Source: an uncultured Eubacteriales bacterium (GTDB lineage Bacteria > Bacillota > Clostridia > Oscillospirales > CAG-272). Taken from it: a stretch of DNA of 24,723 bases. The DNA lies in assembly GCA_900548735.1 (NCBI GenBank), contig URMC01000019.1, positions 1-24,723 of the forward strand. The letters are read 5' to 3'. The notes under the pieces were generated by a model, which searched no databases, was not told where the DNA came from, and was given only the letters and a program-made list of their open reading frames with translations. Position numbers and translations under genes: made by a program. Shown one piece after another: positions 6,737-14,319 of this stretch (positions are counted from its first letter, which is position 1; each line of letters opens with the position of its first letter).

Positions 6737-8665
6737 TTATTGCTTTTCCAGCACCAACACCTCTTGAGGGGCAAGCACCACTTCGCCGGAGAGGATTTTT
6801 CCGTGTACCAAGTCAAGGTAGGTGCCGTCCAACACCATGGTGCCGGGCTTGTTTTCTACCTCGGCGGCAATGATACCGCCCCGTGCGCCCGTGCGGGCGG
6901 TGAGATCAATATTCGGGGTGGCTTCGGCAATCGGCGCCTCATCCACCAGCCGCAACAGCCCCTCGGCGGAAAGCACACTGCCCACCAGAATCACCTTGCC
7001 TTTGCCCACTTTTTTCTCGGTGACAACGGCAAGCCCGTCAAATTCATCACCCGTATAGGTGGCAAGCGGCGTGCTGTCCGTGGGTTCAAACGCGTCATAG
7101 CAGGTGGAAATACCAAGTTCCGTGCCGTCGTTCCATACGGCGCGGAAGACGTTGTTGGCAACCGGCTTCTGATATTTGGTGTAGACCCCCGCAAATTCTT
7201 CCAGGAATGAGAACGGCGCCGCGGTGTATTTTGCGGTGTCGGCGGTCATAATGTCGCTCATCGGACCCACAATCCAGGTGCCGCCTTCCTTGACCCATTT
7301 TTCGATTCTTTCCCGGAAATCCCCCTCCACGGTAGTCAAAAACGGGGAAATAACCACCCGGTAAGAGTCAAGGACGTGATCGGTATCAATAACGTCAAGG
7401 TTGTGGTGGCGGAATGCCGCGTGGTAGGTGGTTTTGAGCATGTGAACATAGTTGAAATCCTGCAAGAGGCGCGCGGAGGAAAAATTGTGTTCCGAAACGG
7501 TGGAGTAATGCAACGCCACATCCGCGCGCACGCGGCTGTTTTTCAGAAAATCGTCGCACACGGCAAGATCCTTTGCCGCCTGTTTCACTTCTTCACTGAC
7601 GCGATACGGGCGCCCCGCAGAGGAAAAGACCGCCCCGTGCGCCAGCTCGTGCCCGTTGGGATGGGCGCGATAGAGCCAGTAAAGATTCATTTCCGCCCCG
7701 TGCGCAATGGGCAGCCACGTGTTGACGTAGCAGTTCCCCTGCGGGCGGTATCCGTTTGCGGCGTATTCGCTCCCGTTCCAGCCCGTCTGCGTTTCGGTGA
7801 CCCAGAAGGGGCGCTCTTTGATCGGGCGGAGAAAATCATAGAAAAAGGTTGTGGCGGGCAGTTTTTCCGCCGTGTCATAGTGGTTATACTCCACGACGTC
7901 CAGATTTTTCGTGGCGCGGTAGTAAGAAAGCGTATTGTTGGGCATCATGTCGGTGCCTACGGGAGCGTTTGTGAAGCGGTGCAGAATTTCCGCCTGCATA
8001 TCGATGAAAGAATAAATCTGCCCGTACTGGAATTTCCGCCACATCGTATTGAGGGACGGGTGTACCCATTCCTCCGGTTTCGGCGGCTCCACGTCGTCAA
8101 AAGAAGCGTATTCCAGCGACCAGCGGTGCATGCCCCAGCGGTCGTTCAGCGCCTCGATTGTGCCGTATTCCTTTTGCAGGAATTTGTGAAACGCCGCCAC
8201 GCACAGCGGGCAGTAACACCCTTTTTTGTATACAAACAGCTCGTTGTCTATCTGCCAGCCGATCACGCCCGGGTGCCTGCCGAACCGCTCGCCCATCGCC
8301 GTGACGACGGCACGGGTCTTTTCCAACATCACGGGCGAGGTTTTGCAGGGGTGACAGCGGGAGGAAACGGACTCCCGCCTGCCGTCCGGCGTCATCCGGC
8401 GCATTTCCTCGTATTTGTTCATCATCCGGCGCGGCGGGGTGCAGGTGGGGGTGCACAGCACGGTGGAAATGCCCGCCGCCCACAGCCGATCAATCACGCG
8501 CGCCAGCCAGTCAAGGTCAAAACGTCCCTCCTCCGGCTCCATTCTGCTCCATGCAAATTCACCGATACGAAGGGTGTTTAACCCGTATTTCTCACACCGT
8601 TTGATATCTTTTTCAATTTCGCTTTCGTCCCAGAGCTCCGGGTAGTATGCCGCCCCGATATACAT
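6737..8665 (-). CDS. Beta-galactosidase, glycoside hydrolase family 42
   Basis: A 642-residue GH42 enzyme, near the family's usual 650-690. The N-terminus YYPELWDESEIEKDIKRCEK is the typical GH42 opening of the TIM barrel. The acid/base is Glu142 in GWQIDNEL and the nucleophile Glu291 in FWVTETQTG. The family's zinc-binding Cys cluster is present: Cys107 of RCHPC and Cys150/152/155 in GCYCPLC. Residues about 390-580 form the trimerisation (Rossmann-like) domain and the C-terminus is the small beta domain. No signal peptide, so cytoplasmic hydrolysis of imported galactosides (lacto- or galacto-oligosaccharides, or plant galactans). The start has GGAGG six bases upstream. It is divergent from a TetR-type regulator, and a perfect palindrome lies in its promoter spacer. 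Confidence 0.93.
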   Translation of the reverse strand: MYIGAAYYPELWDESEIEKDIKRCEKYGLNTLRIGEFAWSRMEPEEGRFDLDWLARVIDRLWAAGISTVLCTPTCTPPRRMMNKYEEMRRMTPDGRRESVSSRCHPCKTSPVMLEKTRAVVTAMGERFGRHPGVIGWQIDNELFVYKKGCYCPLCVAAFHKFLQKEYGTIEALNDRWGMHRWSLEYASFDDVEPPKPEEWVHPSLNTMWRKFQYGQIYSFIDMQAEILHRFTNAPVGTDMMPNNTLSYYRATKNLDVVEYNHYDTAEKLPATTFFYDFLRPIKERPFWVTETQTGWNGSEYAANGYRPQGNCYVNTWLPIAHGAEMNLYWLYRAHPNGHELAHGAVFSSAGRPYRVSEEVKQAAKDLAVCDDFLKNSRVRADVALHYSTVSEHNFSSARLLQDFNYVHMLKTTYHAAFRHHNLDVIDTDHVLDSYRVVISPFLTTVEGDFRERIEKWVKEGGTWIVGPMSDIMTADTAKYTAAPFSFLEEFAGVYTKYQKPVANNVFRAVWNDGTELGISTCYDAFEPTDSTPLATYTGDEFDGLAVVTEKKVGKGKVILVGSVLSAEGLLRLVDEAPIAEATPNIDLTARTGARGGIIAAEVENKPGTMVLDGTYLDLVHGKILSGEVVLAPQEVLVLEKQ

Positions 8666-8680
8666 AGTTGCCTCCGTCCC

Positions 8681-8694
8681 CCGGCGTTTGCCGG
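8681..8694. promoter_or_regulatory. Inverted repeat in the GH42 leader
   Basis: CCGGC-GTTT-GCCGG lies between the GH42 promoter and its ribosome binding site. It shares the CCGGC/GCCGG arms with the palindrome inside the promoter (8714-8727), though with different spacing. Possible second half of an operator or a leader hairpin. Confidence 0.35.
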
Positions 8695-8704
8695 ATTTTT
8701 TCTC

Positions 8705-8733
8705 ATTATATCATCCGGCGCGCCGGAAAGCAA
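8705..8733 (-). promoter_or_regulatory. GH42 promoter with a perfect palindrome in its spacer
   Basis: On the minus strand TTGCTT (8733-8728), 17-bp spacer, TATAAT (8710-8705). The spacer contains TCCGGCGCGCCGGA (8714-8727), a perfect 14-bp palindrome that would place a dimeric repressor exactly on the core promoter. The palindrome is an observation; its use as an operator is inferred. Confidence 0.7.
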
Positions 8734-8754
8734 CCCTGCGGGCAAATTTTTCGG

Positions 8755-8783
8755 TTGATTTTCTTTACTTTTTGTGCTAAAAT
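8755..8783 (+). promoter_or_regulatory. Promoter of the TetR-type regulator gene
   Basis: TTGATT (8755-8760), 17-bp spacer ending in TGC (extended -10), TAAAAT (8778-8783). The ATG follows 24 bp later with GGAGGGG as ribosome binding site. The promoter is divergent from that of GH42. Confidence 0.7.
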
Positions 8784-8807
8784 GAAAGAAAAAACGGGAG
8801 GGGCAAA

Positions 8808-9377
8808 ATGAGCAAACTGACCACCAAGAAAGCGATTGCCGCGGCACTGCGCGCGGTCATGACGCAAAAGCCGCTTTCCAAGATTACGGTCGGCGACATT
8901 GCGGAGCAGTGCGCCATCAACCGACAGACGTTTTATTATCATTTTCAGGACATTCCGGATCTGGTGGAATGGATGTGCCTGACCGAAGCGGACGAGGCGC
9001 TGGAAAACAACAAAGACTACGAGACGTGGCAGGAGGGGATTCTTGCCGTTTTTGAAACGCTGAAAAAAGAAAAACTGTTTGTCAAAAACATCTACCGTTC
9101 CGCCCCGCGCGAGGTGATACTCAACTATCTTTATAAGATGGTGTACCCGCTTCTTTACTCCGTGGTGGAGGAAGAAGCCGAGGGTATGACCGTGCGGGAG
9201 AGCGACAAGGAGTTTATCGCTCATTTCTATAAATATGCCTTTGTGGGGCTGATGCTGGATTGGGTTCAGCACGATATGGAGGGCGAGCCGCGCGAACTGA
9301 TTGAGGAGCTTGCCACCACCATCAAGGGCACGTTCCGTCAGGCGCTGACCAACTGCAACCTGCGCCGGAAAGCTTGA
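8808..9377 (+). CDS. TetR/AcrR-family transcriptional regulator
   Basis: A 189-residue one-component regulator. Residues about 5-55 form the TetR DNA-binding domain: KKAIAAALRAVM helix, then KITVGDIAEQCAINRQTFYYHF, where the recognition helix and the YYHF ending are diagnostic. The C-terminal part, with LYxMVYPLLYSVVEEE and AFVGLMLDWVQHDM, resembles the TetR_C_8 (DhaS-like) ligand domain common in Bacillota. The gene lies between a divergent beta-galactosidase and a downstream oleate hydratase in the same direction 159 bp later. Control of the hydratase (fatty-acid ligand) or of both neighbours is possible; sequence alone does not decide. The ribosome binding site is strong. Confidence 0.9.
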   Translation: MSKLTTKKAIAAALRAVMTQKPLSKITVGDIAEQCAINRQTFYYHFQDIPDLVEWMCLTEADEALENNKDYETWQEGILAVFETLKKEKLFVKNIYRSAPREVILNYLYKMVYPLLYSVVEEEAEGMTVRESDKEFIAHFYKYAFVGLMLDWVQHDMEGEPRELIEELATTIKGTFRQALTNCNLRRKA

Positions 9378-9395
9378 CAAAACGCGGGTTTTGTC
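9376..9395. promoter_or_regulatory. 8-bp-arm inverted repeat after the regulator gene (operator or weak terminator)
   Basis: GACAAAAC-GCGG-GTTTTGTC overlaps the stop codon of the TetR gene. It may be a weak intrinsic terminator, since T-rich sequence follows but not immediately. It also lies within a possible TTGACA(17)TAATTT promoter pattern (9374-9402), so a TetR-type dimer binding here could control oleate hydratase. The two readings cannot be separated by eye. Confidence 0.45.
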
Positions 9396-9455
9396 GTAAT
9401 TTCTTTCTCTTTTTTTCACCTGTATAAATCTGCGACAAAGCGGAAAATCTGTGGA

Positions 9456-9484
9456 TTGAAACATCTCGTTTTTTCTGTTACGAT
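9456..9484 (+). promoter_or_regulatory. Probable promoter of oleate hydratase
   Basis: TTGAAA (9456-9461), 17-bp spacer, TACGAT (9479-9484), 52 bp before the start codon. The -10 is imperfect, so strength is uncertain. Confidence 0.5.
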
Positions 9485-9536
9485 AAGGGCACAGAAAGGC
9501 AAAAGCACTTGCCAAAGAAAACAGGAGGAAGAAAAA

Positions 9537-11333
9537 ATGTACTATTCCGCAGGTAATTATGAAGCGTTCGCACATCCGCAAAAGCCCGATGGCGTGGACA
9601 AGAAATCGGCTTATATCATCGGCACCGGTCTTGCCGGTCTTTCCGCGGCGTTCTATCTGGTGCGCGACGGGCAGATGAAAGGGGAGCACATTCACCTCCT
9701 CGAAAAGCTGGAACTGGCAGGCGGCAGTTGCGACGGCAGAAAAGACGTGACCAAAGGCTTCTATATGAGAGGCGGGCGCGAGATGGATAACCACTTTGAA
9801 TGTATGTGGGATCTCTACCGCGACGTGCCGTCCATCGAGACCCCCGGCGTATCGGTGTTGGATGAATACTACTGGCTGAACAAAAAGGACCCCAACTATT
9901 CGCTCTGCCGCGCCACCGAAAACCGCGGGCAGGACGCGCACACCGACGGCAAATTTACGCTGGATAAGAAATCCGCGCTGGAACTTTCCAAACTCTTTAT
10001 GACCCCCGAAAAAGACTTGGAGGATAAGAAGATCAGCGAAATCTTCTCCGATGGGTTCTGGCAAACGAACTTCTGGCTTTACTGGCAGACGATGTTTGCT
10101 TTCCAGCGCTGGTCGTCCGCATTGGAGATGAAGCGGTATCTGCAGAGATACGTGCACCATATCGACGGCTTGCCGGACTTCACGGCGCTGCGCTTCACCA
10201 AATACAACCAGTACGAGAGCATGATTCTCCCGCTGGTGAAATATCTGGAAGCGCACGGCGTGAAAATCGAGTATGGCGTGAATGTGAAAAACGTGCTGTT
10301 TGACTGCAAGGGCGAGAGAAAAACAGCCACCAGTATTGTCTTTCTCAAAGACGGGGAGGAGCACACCATCGACCTGACGGAGGATGACTTGGTGTTTATC
10401 ACCAACGGCTGCTGCACCGATACCTCCTGCTATGGGGATCAGACGCACGCGCCGGATCTTGGCGGTATCCGCAACGGATACGGCGAATCGTGGGATCTGT
10501 GGCGGAACATCGCGGCGCAGGACAAGGCGTTCGGCAACCCGGAGAAATTCTGCACGGCGGTGGATAAGACCAACTGGATGAGCGCCACGGTCGCTACCTC
10601 CGATGAGGAGATCATCGACTATATTATGAAAATCTGCAAGCGTGACCCGCGCGCCGGCAAAGTGACCACCGGCGGTATCGTCACCGTGCGGGACAGCGTG
10701 GATAACTGGTATCTGTCGTGGACAATCAACCGTCAGCCCCAGTTCAAGGCGCAGGATAAAAACACCGTGCTGGTGTGGGTCTATGCCCTGAACACCGACC
10801 GCGAGGGCAACTATGTCAAAAAGCCGATGCGGGAGTGCACGGGCGAGGAAGTCTGCCGTGAGTGGCTGTACCATATCGGCTATCCGACGGAGAAAATCGA
10901 CCGCGCCGCCGCGGAGCGCGCCAATACCACCACCTGCTATATGCCGTATATCAACGCGTTCTTCCAGCCGAGAAAGGAATCCGATCGTCCGAAGGTGGTT
11001 CCGGACGGAGCCGTCAACTTCGCGTTCGTCGGTCAGTTTGCAGAAACGCCCCGCGATACCATCTTCACCACGGAGTATTCCATCCGCACCGGGATGGAGG
11101 CGGTTTACACGCTCCTGAACGTGGATCGCGCCGTGCCGGAAGTATGGGGCAGCGCATACGATGTGCGCGAGTTGCTGAAAGCCTGCTACTACGGTATCGA
11201 CCGCAAACCGATTACCAAAGCGAAACTGAATCTGAAAGAAAAAGCCCTGCTCAAAACCGTGGTCAGTAAGACCAAGGGCACCGATGCAGAACTTCTGCTT
11301 CTCGCCAGCGGCTTGATCGAAAAAGAAAAATAA
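9537..11333 (+). CDS. ohyA: Oleate hydratase (MCRA family, FAD-dependent)
   Basis: A 598-residue protein matching the full length of oleate hydratases (formerly myosin-cross-reactive antigens). They add water to the cis-9 double bond of oleic or linoleic acid to give 10-hydroxy fatty acids, detoxifying host- or diet-derived unsaturated fatty acids at the membrane. The FAD-binding motif GTGLAGLSAAFYLVRDG lies near residues 24-40, followed by the invariant GGREMDNHFECMWDL with the catalytic Glu. Further family blocks are GFWQTNFWLYWQTMFAFQRW, FTKYNQYESMILPL, and the C-terminal FVGQFAETPRDTIFTTEYS. The ATG at 9537 is chosen because AGGAGG lies 8 nt upstream; an earlier in-frame start at 9456 lacks a ribosome binding site and overlaps the promoter. 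The basic C-terminal tail may bind membranes. Confidence 0.95.
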   Translation: MYYSAGNYEAFAHPQKPDGVDKKSAYIIGTGLAGLSAAFYLVRDGQMKGEHIHLLEKLELAGGSCDGRKDVTKGFYMRGGREMDNHFECMWDLYRDVPSIETPGVSVLDEYYWLNKKDPNYSLCRATENRGQDAHTDGKFTLDKKSALELSKLFMTPEKDLEDKKISEIFSDGFWQTNFWLYWQTMFAFQRWSSALEMKRYLQRYVHHIDGLPDFTALRFTKYNQYESMILPLVKYLEAHGVKIEYGVNVKNVLFDCKGERKTATSIVFLKDGEEHTIDLTEDDLVFITNGCCTDTSCYGDQTHAPDLGGIRNGYGESWDLWRNIAAQDKAFGNPEKFCTAVDKTNWMSATVATSDEEIIDYIMKICKRDPRAGKVTTGGIVTVRDSVDNWYLSWTINRQPQFKAQDKNTVLVWVYALNTDREGNYVKKPMRECTGEEVCREWLYHIGYPTEKIDRAAAERANTTTCYMPYINAFFQPRKESDRPKVVPDGAVNFAFVGQFAETPRDTIFTTEYSIRTGMEAVYTLLNVDRAVPEVWGSAYDVRELLKACYYGIDRKPITKAKLNLKEKALLKTVVSKTKGTDAELLLLASGLIEKEK

Positions 11334-11336
11334 AAG

Positions 11337-11379
11337 AAAATCCCCCGGCGCCCGCGATGCGGGCGCCGGGGGATTTTTA
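11337..11379 (+). terminator. Strong intrinsic terminator after oleate hydratase
   Basis: A perfect 19-bp stem (AAAATCCCCCGGCGCCCGC with its complement, 3-nt loop GAT) ends in a T5 run. The symmetric A/T flanks may let it work in both directions. It cleanly separates the hydratase from the c-di-GMP operon. Confidence 0.95.
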
Positions 11380-11444
11380 GCGCACCGCGCGGCTTCCGCA
11401 TCCCCTTTTTCTTCCGTATCTTTCAAAAAAATTAAAAAAATCCC

Positions 11445-11473
11445 TTGACAAACACAAAATGCTGTGTTAATAT
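11445..11473 (+). promoter_or_regulatory. Promoter of the c-di-GMP riboswitch operon
   Basis: TTGACA (11445-11450), 17-bp spacer, TAATAT (11468-11473). Transcription would begin near 11480, about 45 nt before the riboswitch core and about 190 nt before the first start codon. Confidence 0.85.
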
Positions 11474-11520
11474 GATGATGAAATCAGCGCCACCGCGCGA
11501 TTTCCGCAATATAAATTGAA

Positions 11521-11590
11521 TATTTAGCAAAACCGTCGTGAGGCGGTGACGCAAAGCCAAGGGGCTTTTTGATAAAGTCAGCCGGTTGCA
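11521..11590 (+). ncRNA. Cyclic di-GMP-I (GEMM) riboswitch aptamer
   Basis: The core matches the GEMM-I consensus: AGCAAAACCGTC, a GTGA (GNRA) tetraloop, GGCGGT closing a 6-bp helix, then the invariant GACGCAAAGCC, a short GCC/GGC helix, a variable arm, and AGCCGGTTGC at the 3' end. This family senses c-di-GMP; a variant subgroup senses 3',3'-cGAMP, and I cannot exclude that by eye. The 3' strand of the aptamer is reused by the following terminator. The genes behind it encode c-di-GMP-related proteins and surface proteins, typical for this class. Confidence 0.92.
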
Positions 11591-11626
11591 ATTTTGTGAA
11601 ACGAATTGCAATCGGCTTTTATTTTT
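11581..11626 (+). terminator. Riboswitch expression platform: intrinsic terminator
   Basis: GCCGGTTGCAATT (11581-11593) pairs over 13 positions (one G-T) with AATTGCAATCGGC (11604-11616), followed by TTTTATTTTT. The first nine bases of the stem are the 3' strand of the aptamer, so aptamer closing and termination are mutually exclusive. Ligand binding should therefore favour read-through, making this an ON switch; this direction is an inference from the pairing. Confidence 0.88.
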
Positions 11627-11672
11627 CGGTTTTCGGGCAAAACGATTATTCCGGCGGGAGGTGTGTGAATCT

Positions 11673-12479
11673 ATGGAAAATACCGAGATCTATGTGGCGC
11701 ACACGCTGGAAAGCGGCGTTGAGCCGATTGAAATGCGCTTTCTGCCGCTCTATGATTGCTATTATCACCGCGTGATCGGCTATACCGGGCAAGGGTATAT
11801 CAACAGTGTGCTGTACGGCACCCTGCCGCCGGTGGAGTACCTGCCGGCGCTGGAGAATGACCTCCTCGGCGCGGATTTCGCCATCCGATGCCTGAAAAAC
11901 ACGCTGGCGGCGCTCCGTGCCACCAAAACCGACCTTTTGCGGGTGGAATACGTGGGGGTGCTTTGCCCCGTTTCTTTGCTTCGTGACGCGCGGCTGTATG
12001 ACCGCCTTGCGGCAATTGCCGGGCGGGCGGAGAGCGCACTGCTTCAAAAAATCCACCTGGAATTTGACAGCGCATGGCTTTCTATTGAGAAAGAACTTCT
12101 CAAAACCGCGTTTTCCGATGTGCGCGCCGCCGGCTTCCGAATTTCGGTGCGCGGGTATGGTGAGGCGGACTTCCCGATGACGGCGCTGATTGATACCGCA
12201 CCGGATGCCGTGTATCTCAGCGCCTCGACCACGGCGTTGCTTTCCGACCGCGAAAAAGCGGCGGTGGTGCCAGCGTTTGTGCGCTTTGCGGGAAGCATGG
12301 AGGTGCAGGTAATCGCCGAGGGCGTGAGCGATGACGGGCAGATTAGGGAACTGAACTCCGCCGAGTGCACCGCGTTTCTCCCGGCGGCTTCCTACCGCGG
12401 GGCATATCGCCTGTCGTGTGAGGAGAAAAAGTTGCCCCGGCTTCTGACCGAAAGGGAGGGCACGGATGGCGACGAATGA
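11673..12479 (+). CDS. Degenerate EAL-domain protein, first gene of the riboswitch operon
   Basis: A 268-residue soluble protein with the overall EAL (c-di-GMP phosphodiesterase) layout but eroded active site. EMRFLPLYD corresponds to the opening strand, PVSLLRDARLYDRL to the NxS helix region, LEFDSAWL to LExTES, and VIAEGVSDDGQIREL to the AEGVE block. The EAL signature itself is replaced by sequence around IGYTGQGYINS, and the DDFGTG metal-binding loop reads VRGYGEAD, so at least two metal-binding acidic residues are lost. It is probably a c-di-GMP receptor or protein-interaction module rather than an enzyme. ATG at 11673 is chosen over an upstream in-frame GTG at 11661, which overlaps the GGGAGG ribosome binding site. 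It overlaps the next gene by 14 bp, implying translational coupling. Confidence 0.75.
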   Translation: MENTEIYVAHTLESGVEPIEMRFLPLYDCYYHRVIGYTGQGYINSVLYGTLPPVEYLPALENDLLGADFAIRCLKNTLAALRATKTDLLRVEYVGVLCPVSLLRDARLYDRLAAIAGRAESALLQKIHLEFDSAWLSIEKELLKTAFSDVRAAGFRISVRGYGEADFPMTALIDTAPDAVYLSASTTALLSDREKAAVVPAFVRFAGSMEVQVIAEGVSDDGQIRELNSAECTAFLPAASYRGAYRLSCEEKKLPRLLTEREGTDGDE

Positions 12480-13239
12480 TAAAAAAACCACGTCCTTTCT
12501 GCGTCGCACGGCGGGGGAAGTCAAACGCTACCGCAAGGTGCGCAAGGTCGTGCCCGCGGTGATGGGCGTGACGCTGGCGCTGCTGACCATTGTTTATGTG
12601 ATCTCGCTCCTGTTCAGCAAATACGGCAGTTTTACGGTCAAAATCACGGATTTCAACGACCGCAAATATTCGCTCTCGCTGGCGGAAAACGAGCGGTTTT
12701 CCAATCCCGTCTCCTTCCTCAATGCGGGCGCTATCAAGGACGCCACCAATATTGACGGCAACTCTCTGCCCGCCAACCTCAATGATACCAATGGTGAGCA
12801 TAACGGAGAAAACTATGTTGCCTACACCTTTTACGTGAAAAACACCGGGTCGCTGGAATTAACTTACAACTACCGGGTGGAGATTTCCCGCATGACAGCG
12901 GGCATTGACGCGGCAATCCGCGTGCGGCTGTATTACACCCCGTTTTATTATAAAGCGGAAACAGGCACTTTTGACCGCAACGGCGTTTACACCGATTTTG
13001 CCAAAGCAAAAACCGCCGGCAACGGAGAGCCGGAAATCGATCCTTACGACCGCGTCATGACCAACTTCACCTCCTCCGGCACGGTCACGGAGGGCACCGT
13101 AGACGGGTTTGCCCCCGGTGACATCTCCAAGATCACCGTGGTCATCTGGATTGAGGGCAACGACCCCGACTGCACGGACGACCTGATCGGCGGTGAGTTC
13201 AAGGTCGATATGATTATGGAGGTTGTGGGCGCAACCTGA
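12466..13239 (+). CDS. Membrane-anchored TasA/camelysin-like extracellular protein
   Basis: A 257-residue protein with a basic cytoplasmic N-terminus (RRTAGEVKRYRKVRK), one membrane segment at residues about 29-50 and a long extracytoplasmic beta-rich domain. AYTFYVKNTGSLELTYNYRVEI resembles the strand pair of TasA-like matrix proteins, and the end motif VVIWIEGNDPDC...LIGGEFKVDM recurs, as I recall, in uncharacterised Clostridia surface proteins near SipW peptidases. No SipW-type cleavage motif is seen, so it may stay as a membrane anchor for the fibre subunit encoded next. The start overlaps the preceding stop and has GGGAGG upstream. Confidence 0.65.
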   Translation: MATNDKKTTSFLRRTAGEVKRYRKVRKVVPAVMGVTLALLTIVYVISLLFSKYGSFTVKITDFNDRKYSLSLAENERFSNPVSFLNAGAIKDATNIDGNSLPANLNDTNGEHNGENYVAYTFYVKNTGSLELTYNYRVEISRMTAGIDAAIRVRLYYTPFYYKAETGTFDRNGVYTDFAKAKTAGNGEPEIDPYDRVMTNFTSSGTVTEGTVDGFAPGDISKITVVIWIEGNDPDCTDDLIGGEFKVDMIMEVVGAT

Positions 13240-13443
13240 CACCAAAAGCCAAACGGGGCTTTCGGTAAACCGCTTACTGCGTTTTCCATTCCCACGCCGC
13301 GGGCGGGGGATCGGAAGCCCCGGGCGGATGACGAAGCCATTCACATAAATTTCTTACCCCATGTTGTCTTTTTGCCGCATTGGCGCTATGCGGCAGGAGA
13401 ATAAATAACATCCCCAAAACCTATTTTATAAAGGAGAAAAACA
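13240..13443. other. 204-bp spacer with hairpins before the fibre subunit gene
   Basis: No gene is seen. The spacer carries AAAGCC...GGCTTT just after the stop codon and GCCGCAT-TGGCGCT-ATGCGGC (13374-13394, perfect 7-bp stem) close to the next ribosome binding site. No convincing promoter was found. It may set a separate expression level for the abundant secreted protein that follows. Confidence 0.45.
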
Positions 13444-14163
13444 ATGAAAAAGTTCAAGAAACTGATTCCTGCGTTCTGCCTGCTTCTCGTTTCGGCAGTC
13501 CTGATGGGCACCTCCACCTTTGCATGGTTCTCGATGAACAAAACCGTTACCGCCACGGGCATGCAGGTGACTGCGAAGTCCGATTCCACCTACCTGCTGA
13601 TCGGCGACAACGCCGAAATTGCAACCAACAAAACCGGTCTTTCCAACACGGTTGCGGCAAAATACACGACTACCGGCAACGATGACAAACAGTGCTACCC
13701 CACGGCTTACTATAAAGAAGTGGGCACACTGAACGGTCACGCAACGAAAGCGGATACGTGGTACACCACTTCCTCTGACGATCAGTCCAAAGCCGTTTCC
13801 GGTAGCGGGGAAATCAAAGAAGTTACGCTTGGCGATAAAGACTATATGCTGACCTTTAAGATGTATCTGACCCTGTCGCAGGATTCTGTGGATTACAACG
13901 GCAAAGTGAAAATTACTCCCACCTTTGCTACCGCCGATGCTGCCGTGAAAGCATTTGTTGTGATTAACGGTGAAAAGTTTGTTCTTGACTCCGCCACTAC
14001 CAATGTTACGACTGCGGGCAATGTTGAAATTAAATCCACTACCGCCCTTGAAGTTACCGTTTACGTTTATGTGGACGGCAACTCCGACAATGTAAACAGC
14101 AATTACATCAACGGCGGAAATCAGATTACCGGCACACTCTCTCTCCAGTTTGACATTGACTGA
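13444..14163 (+). CDS. Secreted TasA/camelysin-like protein with SipW-type signal peptide
   Basis: A 239-residue exported protein. The N-terminus MKKFKKLIPAFCLLLVSAVL followed by MGTSTFAWFSMNKTVTATGM is the signal peptide type found on proteins processed by SipW-like signal peptidases (TasA, TapA, camelysin). After about residue 40 the mature part is a Ser/Thr/Asn-rich beta domain (EVTLGDKDYMLTFKMYLTL, LEVTVYVYVDGN, TGTLSLQFDID) resembling TasA-family fibre subunits, which self-assemble into biofilm matrix fibres. No zinc protease HExxH is present, so despite the camelysin name used for relatives, no protease activity is predicted. AAGGAG lies 7 nt before the ATG. A cognate peptidase gene follows. 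Likely the main structural product of the operon. Confidence 0.8.
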   Translation: MKKFKKLIPAFCLLLVSAVLMGTSTFAWFSMNKTVTATGMQVTAKSDSTYLLIGDNAEIATNKTGLSNTVAAKYTTTGNDDKQCYPTAYYKEVGTLNGHATKADTWYTTSSDDQSKAVSGSGEIKEVTLGDKDYMLTFKMYLTLSQDSVDYNGKVKITPTFATADAAVKAFVVINGEKFVLDSATTNVTTAGNVEIKSTTALEVTVYVYVDGNSDNVNSNYINGGNQITGTLSLQFDID

Positions 14164-14178
14164 TTGAAAACTTTCCTC

Positions 14179-14232
14179 TCACCCGAAGCGCGCGGGTGAA
14201 CCCCCTGCACAGGGCTTTTGCCCTGTGCAGGG
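14179..14232. other. Two consecutive hairpins after the fibre subunit gene
   Basis: TCACCCG/CGGGTGA (14179-14199) is followed by a perfect 13-bp stem, CCCTGCACAGGGC-TTTT-GCCCTGTGCAGGG (14203-14232). There is no T-tract after either, so they are poor terminators. mRNA stabilisation of the upstream cistron or an RNase processing site fits better and would favour accumulation of the fibre subunit over the peptidase. Confidence 0.6.
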
Positions 14233-14319
14233 TATAGTCGGTTAAAGGGGCAAGCGTGAGCGCCGCGCGCACCTGACCGGTTCTTTGGCTTGACAAATAA
14301 ACATAAGGAATTAAAGGGA

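Noticed and set aside
8706..11426. 906-codon minus-strand open frame
   Set aside because: It lies antisense to the TetR and oleate hydratase genes, both clearly recognised; its length reflects codon bias in a GC-rich gene.
14203..14232. Intrinsic terminator after the fibre subunit gene
   Set aside because: The stem is perfect but no T-tract follows, so complete termination is not supported.
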